IMG/VR virus record: IMGVR_UViG_3300046371_000029
Span: 1 to 55,340 of that record
Length of the DNA: 55,340 bases
Reading direction: 5' to 3' (one strand)
Origin: a virus
The translations under genes and the position numbers were made by a program. Each line of letters opens with the position of its first letter. Within the stretch, counting starts at the first letter, position 1. A model generated the notes under the pieces. That model saw only the letters and a program-made list of their open reading frames with translations. It was not told the DNA's origin and made no database searches. Positions 1 to 7,084 of this stretch are shown here, piece by piece.

Positions 1-68
1 AGTGGTCGGCAAGAAAAGCCCAGATGTTAGCTTCTCAGTATAAATCAAAGGGTGGTGGTTACAGATGA
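1..68 (+). CDS. 3' end of small basic protein (variant copy of the 54775-55056 gene)
   Basis: The frame starting at base 3 reads WSARKAQMLA and ends with GGGYR and a TGA at 66-68. The full-length copy at 54775-55056 ends the same way (WSARKAQMLA, then GGGYKS), so this is the truncated tail of a strain variant of that gene. The 5' part lies outside the window. Function is unknown. The GQWSARKAQ signature resembles short proteins often labelled DUF5872 in phages and large viruses. Confidence 0.8.
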   Translation, partial: WSARKAQMLASQYKSKGGGYR

Positions 69-69
69 G

Positions 70-261
70 ATGGAACATGTATTTCTGCTTCTTGTATTCG
101 TAGGCATTGGAGAAGACAAAAAACTAGAGAGCAGAGACTTATTTTTTAGGGATTTGCAGGAATGTGTCTGGTACGCACAGACATTACATAAACAAGGGAA
201 TTTAGTTACAGCATACTGCCTTCCTAAGTACGTTAACCCCGGCAACGTAAGGATATATTAA
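70..261 (+). CDS. Small membrane protein (63 aa)
   Basis: A 63-residue protein with one N-terminal hydrophobic segment (residues 4-14, HVFLLLVFVGIG) followed by a charged region containing WYAQTLHKQGN. ATG at 70 is chosen because the second copy at 55058 starts at the aligned codon, there a GTG. The two copies differ at 11 bases, but only two residues change (D to E, R to K). That pattern of synonymous change is good evidence that the frame is translated and selected. The stop TAA shares its last A with the ATG of the next gene. The family is not recognised. Its place upstream of the holin and endolysin genes suggests, but does not prove, a role at the membrane. Confidence 0.75.
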   Translation: MEHVFLLLVFVGIGEDKKLESRDLFFRDLQECVWYAQTLHKQGNLVTAYCLPKYVNPGNVRIY

Positions 262-956
262 TGGACCCGATTAGTGCAATGGCAACCGCTTCTGCGGCGT
301 TTGGTGCTATCAAGAAAGGCTTTCAAATAGGCCGTGACATTGAGTCTATGGCCTCAGACCTGTCTCGTTGGATGGGTGCAATGTCCGACTTGGACATGCT
401 TGAAAAAGAAGCCAAAAACCCACCCATATTTAAAAAACTGTTTGCAGGTAAGTCTGTAGAGCAAGAAGCCATAGAAACATTTGCCGCGAAGCAGAAGGCT
501 CAACAACAAAGGTATGAGTTACAGCAGTGGATTGGCATGACTATGGGCAGGTCCAAGTGGGATGAACTCGTGCGTATGGAAGGCTCCATTCGTAAGCAAC
601 GCCAAGAGACATTGTACAAACAACGGCAACGTAGGCGTAAGTTTGTAGAGATTGTAGCATGGATAGTGATGCTAATACTTGGTGCAGGTTTGCTTGTAGG
701 ATTTGTGATGTTTCTCAAGAGTACAGTGGCCCACGCTGCAGACCCAGAGTATGTAACCTGTAGGCTCAAGGGCTGTACAAAGGTAGACAATCAGCGGGTA
801 TGTATATATCAAGGGGCTAACAATACTGTAGACCAAGTATGGATAGACTTCCACGAGTTCTTCCCCAAAGAGATACAGTGCAAGTATGACCCAAAAAATG
901 AAAAGCCACCTACGATGCAAGAGACATTTGAAGCAATTAAGAAGTCGAGAAAGTAA
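261..956 (+). CDS. Single-pass membrane protein with Cys-containing C-terminal domain
   Basis: A 231-residue protein whose family I do not recognise. Residues 1-120 are helical and charged, residues 121-128 are an Arg-rich block (QRQRRRKF), residues 129-152 form a strong transmembrane segment, and the C-terminal 75 residues contain four cysteines (C167, C172, C181, C207). Directly after the membrane segment is AHAAD, which fits a signal-peptidase I site (A-x-A). The C-terminal domain could therefore sit in, or be released to, the periplasm. It overlaps the previous stop (TAATG) and the next start (TAATG), so it belongs to one translationally coupled row leading to the holin candidates and endolysin. 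A role in lysis or host takeover is inference. Confidence 0.85.
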   Translation: MDPISAMATASAAFGAIKKGFQIGRDIESMASDLSRWMGAMSDLDMLEKEAKNPPIFKKLFAGKSVEQEAIETFAAKQKAQQQRYELQQWIGMTMGRSKWDELVRMEGSIRKQRQETLYKQRQRRRKFVEIVAWIVMLILGAGLLVGFVMFLKSTVAHAADPEYVTCRLKGCTKVDNQRVCIYQGANNTVDQVWIDFHEFFPKEIQCKYDPKNEKPPTMQETFEAIKKSRK

Positions 957-1195
957 TGAAAAAGCCACAGCAGAGCCTTAAAAACTGGACAGCGCAAAAG
1001 TGGCGCACTAAATCAGGAAAGCCATCTGCAAAGACAGGTGAAAGGTATTTGCCTGAAAAAGCAATAAAGTCCTTGACAAGTGCAGAGTATGCTGCTACAA
1101 CTAGGGCTAAGAGAAAAGGCAAAGCAGCAGGTAAACAATTTGTTAAACAGCCGAAAAATATTGCCAAGAAGACTGCACAGTTTCGGAGAGGCTAA
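956..1195 (+). CDS. Small very basic protein, conserved type in marine phages
   Basis: A 79-residue protein rich in Lys and Arg, with an SLTSAEYAATTRAKR core and no membrane segment. I recall similar short KSLSxxEYAATTRAKR proteins from marine phages, without a defined function. It is coupled to both neighbours by overlapping stop/start bases (956 and 1195). The strong positive charge suggests nucleic-acid binding or packing in the virion (inference). Confidence 0.8.
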   Translation: MKKPQQSLKNWTAQKWRTKSGKPSAKTGERYLPEKAIKSLTSAEYAATTRAKRKGKAAGKQFVKQPKNIAKKTAQFRRG

Positions 1196-1578
1196 TGTTA
1201 AACTTACTCATAGGACCAATCTCTCAACTCGCGGGTACGTGGCTTGAAGGAAAGGTTGAAACTAAGAAAGCAGAGACTGCATCTAAAGTCGCAACGGCGA
1301 AGGCTGAAGCGGTTATTATGGAAAAAAAGGCGACCGGGGAAATAGACTGGGATTTGGAGATGGCTAAAGGTAGTCAGTCTTCATGGAAAGACGAATGGCT
1401 TACTATTTTATTTTCAATCCCGCTTATCCTAGCCTTCATTCCCGGCATGGAGGAAGTAGTTGCAAATGGATTTGCACAACTCAATGCGATGCCTGAATGG
1501 TATCAATATAGCCTTGGTGTTATTGTTGCTGCCAGCTTTGGTGTACGCAGTGCTACAAAATTCTTTGGTAAAAGGTAG
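1195..1578 (+). CDS. Probable holin (GTA 3TM holin-like)
   Basis: A 127-residue protein. An N-terminal amphipathic stretch (MLNLLIGPISQLAGTWLEG) is followed by a charged Ala/Lys/Glu helix (about 22-60), a hydrophobic segment at about 68-86 (LTILFSIPLILAFIPG) and a second at about 104-120 (YSLGVIVAASFGV). The order of charged helix, a tryptophan-containing linker and membrane hairpin matches the GTA_holin_3TM type (PF11351), which forms membrane lesions that release endolysin. It is two short genes upstream of the endolysin, as expected for a lysis cassette. The family assignment rests on pattern only. Confidence 0.65.
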   Translation: MLNLLIGPISQLAGTWLEGKVETKKAETASKVATAKAEAVIMEKKATGEIDWDLEMAKGSQSSWKDEWLTILFSIPLILAFIPGMEEVVANGFAQLNAMPEWYQYSLGVIVAASFGVRSATKFFGKR

Positions 1579-1638
1579 TCCTAGTGGCGAAGTGGAGTTT
1601 GCACGAGAGAACTACAGAAGAGCAAGCGAGGATAAATC

Positions 1639-1842
1639 GTGGCAGAAGTAACAATGGAAAGATTTCTACGGTGGAAGATACTTCCCCGTCTGATGATGAT
1701 TGGGATGTCGCTATCGGCTTGGCGGGTAGTGGAGTGGTTTATGTCACTACCGGAACCAACAAGTCAACAAGCAGCACTAGTAAGTGTAGTCACGGGGGCC
1801 ATGACAGGTGCATTTGCGGTTTGGATGGGGCATGAAAAATGA
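1639..1842 (+). CDS. Small two-helix membrane protein, lysis cassette
   Basis: A 67-residue protein starting with GTG at 1639 after a GAGG box; ATG at 1654 is an alternative. Two hydrophobic stretches are seen, about 16-33 (ILPRLMMIGMSLSAW) and about 44-62 (ALVSVVTGAMTGAFAVWMG). It overlaps the endolysin start by four bases (ATGA), so the two are translationally coupled. A second holin or an antiholin is plausible from size and position. A different frame (GTG at 1584 to 1835) is open across the same bases; see findings. Confidence 0.7.
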   Translation: MAEVTMERFLRWKILPRLMMIGMSLSAWRVVEWFMSLPEPTSQQAALVSVVTGAMTGAFAVWMGHEK

Positions 1843-2330
1843 AATATCGTAGAGAAGACTTTATTGAAAAACTAATTAAACACGAAGGTCTACGCCTTGA
1901 AGTTTACAAAGATTCACTAGGAATTGATACCATTGGTATTGGACGTAACCTAGAAGACCGTGGCATTACGCCAGCAGAACTGGAGTGGATGGATATCCCT
2001 AATATGGCAGTTGTTCATACTATGGGTATCTCCGAAGCTGATGCCATGTATCTAGCAGGGAATGACGTGCAGATAGTCGAAGAGGAACTTGTGAGAGCGC
2101 ACCCTTGCGTTGACAAGCTAGACGCTGTACGTCAACTTGTAGTCATGGACATGGCATTTAATATGGGTGTACCAAGACTTTGTAAATTTAAAAAAATGTG
2201 GGCAGCTATCCACGAAGAAAATTATCCTACTGCAGCAAAAGAAATGCTTGACAGCAGGTGGGCAGTTCAGGTAAAATCGCGTAGTACAAAGTTAGCCCAT
2301 GCTATGCATCATGGAGAGTTTAGTGGCTAG
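1839..2330 (+). CDS. Endolysin, T4-type lysozyme (GH24 muramidase)
   Basis: A 163-residue muramidase that would cleave the MurNAc-GlcNAc bond of peptidoglycan to release virions. The catalytic triad has the exact T4 lysozyme spacing: E16 (KHEGLR), D25 (YKDS) and T31 (DTIGIGRNL), that is E-x8-D-x5-T. The length matches T4 lysozyme (164 aa). No signal peptide is visible, so export should depend on the holin candidates upstream. The start ATG overlaps the preceding stop (ATGA), and its 3' end overlaps the TerS start by eight bases. Confidence 0.95.
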   Translation: MKYRREDFIEKLIKHEGLRLEVYKDSLGIDTIGIGRNLEDRGITPAELEWMDIPNMAVVHTMGISEADAMYLAGNDVQIVEEELVRAHPCVDKLDAVRQLVVMDMAFNMGVPRLCKFKKMWAAIHEENYPTAAKEMLDSRWAVQVKSRSTKLAHAMHHGEFSG

Positions 2331-2697
2331 ACAGCTAACAGCAAAACAACAAGTATTTTTGAATGCGCTTTTTGATGAAGCAGGAGGTAGCGTAATCTTA
2401 GCTAAAAAGATTGCAGGTTACTCTGACACAAGTTCTACATCTGAAATTGTAAAAGGATTGAAAGAAGAAATACTAGAAGCTACACAGCTATACATGGCAC
2501 GTAATGCACCACAGGCTGCAGTTGCTATGGCAGGTGCGTTGATGGACCCGACTGAACTTGGCATTCGTGATAAGATGGTTGCCGCCAAAGAACTGCTTGA
2601 CCGCACAGGTCTGGTGAAGACAGAGAAGATGCAGGTAGAAGCAAGCGGCGGTGTTATGCTTATGCCACCTAAAGCTATTATAGAGGAGGATGACTGA
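2323..2697 (+). CDS. Terminase small subunit (TerS)
   Basis: A 124-residue protein. The N-terminus (LTAKQQVFLNALFDEAGG, then LAKKIAGYSD) is the usual TerS DNA-binding helix-turn-helix. It is followed by a helical oligomerisation region (MARNAPQAAVAMAGALMD) and the family-typical IRDKMVAAKELLDRTGL. TerS recognises the packaging site on viral DNA and regulates TerL. GTG at 2323 is preferred because GGAG lies six bases upstream; ATG at 2311 is the alternative and would overlap the endolysin by 20 bases. TerL follows two small genes downstream. Confidence 0.85.
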   Translation: MARQLTAKQQVFLNALFDEAGGSVILAKKIAGYSDTSSTSEIVKGLKEEILEATQLYMARNAPQAAVAMAGALMDPTELGIRDKMVAAKELLDRTGLVKTEKMQVEASGGVMLMPPKAIIEEDD

Positions 2698-2936
2698 TGG
2701 GATTAGGAAAAGCTGTAAGAAAAAACATGGATGCTATCAAGTATCGCCGTACTGCAGAAGGGAAAGAAGAAGCCAAGGCCCGTAAAGCACATAATAAAAA
2801 ATTCTATCCTGATTTGGATAAAAAAACTAAAAGACATCTACGCTTTGCTCGTATAGATGCGGATGCTAAAAAGACACGAATGGGCCATACGGACTATAGA
2901 AGTAGTGGTACTACTCTTTCTACAACTAATAAATAA
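2697..2936 (+). CDS. Small basic protein between TerS and TerL, unknown
   Basis: A 79-residue Lys/Arg-rich protein with no membrane segment; recognisable stretches are DAIKYRRTAEGKEEAKARKA and FYPDLDKKTKRHLRFARID. Its start ATG overlaps the TerS stop (TGATGG), so it is translated with TerS. I do not recognise the family. Its place inside the packaging cluster and its charge suggest DNA binding (inference). Confidence 0.75.
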   Translation: MGLGKAVRKNMDAIKYRRTAEGKEEAKARKAHNKKFYPDLDKKTKRHLRFARIDADAKKTRMGHTDYRSSGTTLSTTNK

Positions 2937-2944
2937 GAAAACAA

Positions 2945-3346
2945 ATGAGTAGAAGCATAGGTAAATGGAAACTACCACAGCCAACAGACATTAAAGAAGA
3001 AAACGAATGGGTGCAGATACCTCGCATTGCAAGGACTGTACCTTTCGGCTATAAGCAGAACGAACAAGACCCCGACATTCTTGACCCAATACCAACAGAA
3101 CTTGACCTGCTAGAAAAAGCTAGGTCGCACGTAAATCAGTATAGTTATCGTGAAGTAGCTAACTGGCTTAGTACAAATACAGGCAGGTCTATCTCACATG
3201 TAGGATTAAGAAAGCGGTTACTAAATGAGCGACAGCGTAAGAACCAAGCTAAAAGCCTCCTCAAGTGGGCAGAATATGCGGAAACGGCAATCGCCAAGGC
3301 GAAAGCCATCGAAGAAGAAAGAACAGGCGCAAAAGCCAACAGTTGA
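2945..3346 (+). CDS. Helix-turn-helix protein of the packaging cluster
   Basis: A 133-residue protein. The N-terminal half is Pro-rich and acidic (WVQIPRIARTVPFGYKQ, DPDILDPIPTELDLL). A likely HTH lies at about 66-95 (YSYREVANWLSTNTGRSISH, then VGLRKRL), and a charged C-terminal helix ends in EEERTGAKANS. The HTH looks like those of recombinase-type DNA-binding proteins. Lying between TerS and TerL it could help define the packaging site. Its last 71 bases overlap the preferred TerL start in another frame. Confidence 0.8.
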   Translation: MSRSIGKWKLPQPTDIKEENEWVQIPRIARTVPFGYKQNEQDPDILDPIPTELDLLEKARSHVNQYSYREVANWLSTNTGRSISHVGLRKRLLNERQRKNQAKSLLKWAEYAETAIAKAKAIEEERTGAKANS

Positions 3347-4784
3347 AATAAAGTCTGTAGAGTACGAGACACAGGCAATTGAAGAGACAGCTAACGTACT
3401 GTTCAAGCCAAACCCCGGACCACAGACGGACTTTCTAGCTGCAGCAGAACGAGAAGTACTATACGGTGGAAGTGCTGGTGGAGGTAAATCCTACGCCATG
3501 CTGTCAGACCCACTACGTTACATGGGGCATCCCGCATTTAGTGGATTGCTCTTGCGACACACCACAGAAGAACTAAGAGAACTGGTATTCAAGTCGCAGG
3601 AGTTGTACCCAAAAATCTGGCCCGGTATTAAGTGGTCAGAGCGAAAGATGCAGTGGACTGCACCATCTGGCGCAAGGTTGTGGATGTCATACCTCGACAG
3701 AGATGATGATGTCTTGCGTTATCAGGGTCTAGCATTTAGCTGGATAGGGTTTGACGAATTGACCCAGTGGGCCACACCATATGCATGGAATTACATGCGG
3801 TCACGTCTACGGTCCACTGCACCCGACTTGCCTATCTTTATGAGAGCCACAACTAACCCCGGAGGAAGAGGTCATCACTGGGTAAAGAAAATGTTCATTG
3901 ACCCATCACCATACAATAGAGCATTCGATGCAACAGACAGTGAAACCGGAGAAGTACTACGATACCCAGCAGGACATGCAAAGGCTGGAAAGTCACTATT
4001 TAAAAGGCGGTTTATCCCAGCAAGACTATCAGACAATCCTTATCTGGCAGAGTCGGGTGACTATGAAGCAATGCTACTCTCCATGCCAGAGCAGCAAAGA
4101 CGACAGCTTCTTGAAGGCGATTGGGATATCAAAGAAGGCGCGGCCTTTACTGAGTTTGACCGCAACATTCATGTTGTTGAGCCTTTCGATGTACCTCATA
4201 ATTGGGTTAAGTTTAGGGCTTGCGATTATGGTTACGGCAGTAAGTCTGGCGTTGTTTGGTTTGCTGTCGCACCTAATGAGCAGCTTGTGGTATATAGAGA
4301 ACTATATGTCTCTAAAGTCCTTGCCGCAGATTTGGCAGATATGATACTTGAATTAGAGGCGGGTGATGGAACTATTAAATATGGTGTGCTGGATAGCAGT
4401 CTTTGGCATAAGCGTGGGGATACTGGACCATCTCTTGCGGAAACTATGATAGCACGAGGATGCCGTTGGCGTCCATCAGATAGAAGCCGTGGCAGTCGTG
4501 TAGCAGGTAAGAACGAAATACACAGACGCTTACAGGTAGATGAGTTTACAGAGGAGCCTAGACTTGTATTCTTTAATAGCTGCACAAATGTCATATCACA
4601 GTTACCAGCCATCCCGCTTGATAAAAAGAATCCAGAAGACATTGATACAAATAGTGAAGACCACTTGTATGATGCGTTAAGGTATGGTATAATGTCCAGA
4701 CCAAGGTTTAGTATATTTGACTACGACCCAATGGGAAGACCTAGCACTGGTATGCGTGTAGCAGACAGTACATTCGGATATTAA
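3276..4784 (+). CDS. Terminase large subunit (TerL)
   Basis: A 502-residue packaging motor that pumps DNA into the prohead with ATP and cuts it. Counting from ATG 3276: Walker A GGSAGGGKS at 64-72, Walker B FSWIGFDE at 154-161, a coupling/adenine-binding region with ATTNPGGRGHHW at about 192-203, and a C-terminal RNase H-like nuclease with D317 (RACDYGYG), D373 (YGVLDSS) and D466 (DHLYDALRYG). Start choice is uncertain: ATG 3225 would add 17 residues and overlap the HTH gene by 122 bases, and neither start has a strong ribosome-binding site. The portal follows ten bases downstream. Confidence 0.95.
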   Translation: MRKRQSPRRKPSKKKEQAQKPTVEIKSVEYETQAIEETANVLFKPNPGPQTDFLAAAEREVLYGGSAGGGKSYAMLSDPLRYMGHPAFSGLLLRHTTEELRELVFKSQELYPKIWPGIKWSERKMQWTAPSGARLWMSYLDRDDDVLRYQGLAFSWIGFDELTQWATPYAWNYMRSRLRSTAPDLPIFMRATTNPGGRGHHWVKKMFIDPSPYNRAFDATDSETGEVLRYPAGHAKAGKSLFKRRFIPARLSDNPYLAESGDYEAMLLSMPEQQRRQLLEGDWDIKEGAAFTEFDRNIHVVEPFDVPHNWVKFRACDYGYGSKSGVVWFAVAPNEQLVVYRELYVSKVLAADLADMILELEAGDGTIKYGVLDSSLWHKRGDTGPSLAETMIARGCRWRPSDRSRGSRVAGKNEIHRRLQVDEFTEEPRLVFFNSCTNVISQLPAIPLDKKNPEDIDTNSEDHLYDALRYGIMSRPRFSIFDYDPMGRPSTGMRVADSTFGY

Positions 4785-4794
4785 GGAAAACATC

Positions 4795-6942
4795 ATGGAT
4801 GAAGATGATATTATGATTGAAGACGATGCAATTGCATTGGAAGACACAGATGACTCTGTTGTTGAGGATGCAGAAATTGCTTCAATTATTCCATTTATTA
4901 ACGAGAAGTATCAGCGTTCAGAAGACTACCGCGAACAAGACGAAGACCGTTGGCTACGTGCTTATCGTAACTACCGTGGCTTGTATGGTCCAGACGTGCA
5001 GTTTACTGAGGCAGAGAAGTCTCGTGTATTTATCAAGGTAACAAAGACAAAGACGCTGGCAGCTTACGGACAGATTGTAGATGTCCTGTTTGCAAATCAG
5101 CGTTTTCCTTTATCTGTAGACCCAACTGAACTGCCAGAAGGTGTAGTTGAGGATGTTAGCTTTGACCCACAAGAGCCAGAGCAACTGCGCGGAGAAACTG
5201 CGTTGTCTACTAGCCCCTATGGTTTTGCTGGTGATGGCAATGATTTGGCACCCGGCGCAACAGCACAGTCTCTGCAAGAGAAGCTGGGTGTAGTACAAAA
5301 TAAACTGGAGCCTGTACAGGAAAAACTTAAAGAAGGTCCGGGTAAGACACCTACAGCAATCACATTCAGTCCTGCACAAATTGCTGCAAAGAAAATGCAA
5401 AAGAAAATACATGACCAGCTTGAGGAGTCCGGTGCCAGCAAGCATATGCGTAACTCTGCATTTGAGATGGCATTGTTTGGCACAGGTGTTATGAAAGGTC
5501 CATTTGCTGTAGACAAAGAGTATCCTAATTGGAATGATGATGGTGAGTATGATCCTAGATTCAAAACCGTTCCGCAAGTACAGCATGTATCTGTTTGGAA
5601 CTTTTATCCTGACCCTGATGCGAATAGCATGGATGAAGCGCAGTACGTAATTGAACGTCATAAGATGTCACGTACACAATTGCGTGGTTTGAAGAAGCGT
5701 CCATACTTTCGTGGACAAGTTATTGATGAGGTAATTCAAATTGGTGAAAACTATACTAAAAAATATTGGGAAGATGATTTATCCGATTATGCTCCTGAGT
5801 CCTCTATTGACCGTTTTGAGGTACTTGAATACTGGGGTACCGTTGATATTGACATGCTTGAAGAGCAAGATATCGAAATACCGGAAGAACTAAAAGACTT
5901 TGATGAACTACAAGCAAACGTGTGGATTTGTAATGATAAACTTATCCGTATGGTTCTGAACCCATTTAAGCCTAGTAAAATTCCATACCATGCTGCGCCA
6001 TACGAACTAAACCCATACTCTTTCTTTGGGGTAGGTATTGCAGAGAACATGGACGACACGCAGACATTGATGAATGGTTTCATGCGTATGGCTGTGGACA
6101 ATGCCGTACTGTCTGGCAACTTGATTATGGAACTGGATGAAACTAATCTTGTTCCGGGCCAAGACCTATCACTGTATCCGGGTAAGGTATTCCGTAGGCA
6201 GGGTGGCGCACCGGGTCAAGCTATCTTTGGAACAAAGTTTCCTAACGTGTCTAGTGAGAACATGATGCTGTTTGACAAGGCACGTCAGCTATCAGATGAA
6301 AGTACAGGCTTGCCTAGTTTTGCTCATGGGCAAACAGGTGTTACAGGTGTAGGGCGTACTGCGTCAGGCATCTCTATGCTTATGGGTGCTGCCAGTGGTA
6401 GCATTAAGACTGTCGTTAAGAACGTAGACGATTATTTGCTGCGTCCTTTGGGTGAAGGTTTCTTCCGTTTTAACATGCAGTTTGACTTTGACCCAGAAAT
6501 CAAGGGAGATTTAGAAGTTAAGGCACGTGGAACAGAAAGCCTGATGGCTAATGAAGTACGCAGCCAACGCCTGATGCAGTTTTTGCAAGTAGCAAGCAGC
6601 CCAGCACTTGCACCTTTTGCTAAGTTCCAGTATGTAATCCGCGAGATTGCATCTTCATTGGACTTGGACCCCGACAAAGTAACCAACAATATGGATGAAG
6701 CTGCTCTGCAAGCAGAGATTATGAAAGGCTTCCAAGCCCCTGCACAGCCAGTAGGACCAGAAGGAGCAGCACCAGCAGGTGCAAACCCAATGGACCCAAC
6801 AGGAGCAGGTGGTGGTAATATAGGTACAGGACAAGTTCCTATGCCGGGTGAACAAGGATTTAGTGCAAATGGACAGACAGCAGATACTCAGCCGCCTCAA
6901 GCCGCTGGTGGGCAACAACCGCCAATGGGAGGCGTTCAATAG
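4795..6942 (+). CDS. Portal protein (head-tail connector)
   Basis: A 715-residue portal forming the ring at one capsid vertex through which DNA enters and leaves. The N-terminus is acidic (MDEDDIMIEDDAIALEDTDD). The core shows portal-type stretches such as SVWNFYPDPDANSMDEAQYV and, near 500-560, SDESTGLPSFAHGQTGVTG with GRTASGISMLMGAASGS. The last 75 residues are a flexible Pro/Gly/Gln/Ala-rich tail. An AAGGAAAA box lies before the ATG at 4795. Position directly after TerL and before scaffold and capsid supports the call. Confidence 0.93.
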   Translation: MDEDDIMIEDDAIALEDTDDSVVEDAEIASIIPFINEKYQRSEDYREQDEDRWLRAYRNYRGLYGPDVQFTEAEKSRVFIKVTKTKTLAAYGQIVDVLFANQRFPLSVDPTELPEGVVEDVSFDPQEPEQLRGETALSTSPYGFAGDGNDLAPGATAQSLQEKLGVVQNKLEPVQEKLKEGPGKTPTAITFSPAQIAAKKMQKKIHDQLEESGASKHMRNSAFEMALFGTGVMKGPFAVDKEYPNWNDDGEYDPRFKTVPQVQHVSVWNFYPDPDANSMDEAQYVIERHKMSRTQLRGLKKRPYFRGQVIDEVIQIGENYTKKYWEDDLSDYAPESSIDRFEVLEYWGTVDIDMLEEQDIEIPEELKDFDELQANVWICNDKLIRMVLNPFKPSKIPYHAAPYELNPYSFFGVGIAENMDDTQTLMNGFMRMAVDNAVLSGNLIMELDETNLVPGQDLSLYPGKVFRRQGGAPGQAIFGTKFPNVSSENMMLFDKARQLSDESTGLPSFAHGQTGVTGVGRTASGISMLMGAASGSIKTVVKNVDDYLLRPLGEGFFRFNMQFDFDPEIKGDLEVKARGTESLMANEVRSQRLMQFLQVASSPALAPFAKFQYVIREIASSLDLDPDKVTNNMDEAALQAEIMKGFQAPAQPVGPEGAAPAGANPMDPTGAGGGNIGTGQVPMPGEQGFSANGQTADTQPPQAAGGQQPPMGGVQ

Positions 6943-7084
6943 TTACTTAGATGATGCAATTATGCAACACCATAAAGTAATGGAACAATCGACAGACACT
7001 GTTATGTTACACAGGCAACAAGGTGCCATAGCAGTTTTACGTAAACTAAAGCAACTTAGGGATGAAGTAGTTGGCAGCAAATAA
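6869..7084 (+). CDS. Small helical protein downstream of portal, unknown
   Basis: A 71-residue helical protein (LKPLVGNNRQWEAFNSYLDD, later RQQGAIAVLRKLKQLRDEV). The preferred start is ATG 6869, after an AAGGA box; GTG 6848 is in frame upstream. It overlaps the portal 3' end by 74 bases in a different frame, and its own 3' end overlaps the TTG start of the next gene. Tight packing between structural genes suggests a minor head or connector protein (inference). Confidence 0.75.
   Translation: MDRQQILSRLKPLVGNNRQWEAFNSYLDDAIMQHHKVMEQSTDTVMLHRQQGAIAVLRKLKQLRDEVVGSK

Larger units (their letters stand above)
1..352. repeat. Left copy of the divergent terminal overlap
   Basis: This stretch is a second version of 54986-55340. 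From 229 to 352 it is identical to 55217-55340 (124 bases). From 70 to 228 it differs by 11 substitutions, and 1-68 is a more diverged version of the end of the gene at 54775-55056, one codon shorter. A clean circular unit of about 54,985-54,988 bp is implied. True direct terminal repeats of a single phage should be identical, so co-assembled strains or a population variant at the junction is the simpler explanation (inference). Confidence 0.9.

Noticed and set aside
1074-1102. TTGACA-N17-TACAAC in the small basic gene
   Set aside because: The -10 matches only four of six and the bases are explained by codons; listed as weak.
3898-4344. 148-codon frame inside TerL
   Set aside because: Overlaps the TerL nuclease domain out of frame, unnatural composition.
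5110-5661. 183-codon minus-strand frame within the portal gene
   Set aside because: Mirror of portal codons, rich in Cys/Arg/Leu, no ribosome site, opposite to the operon direction.
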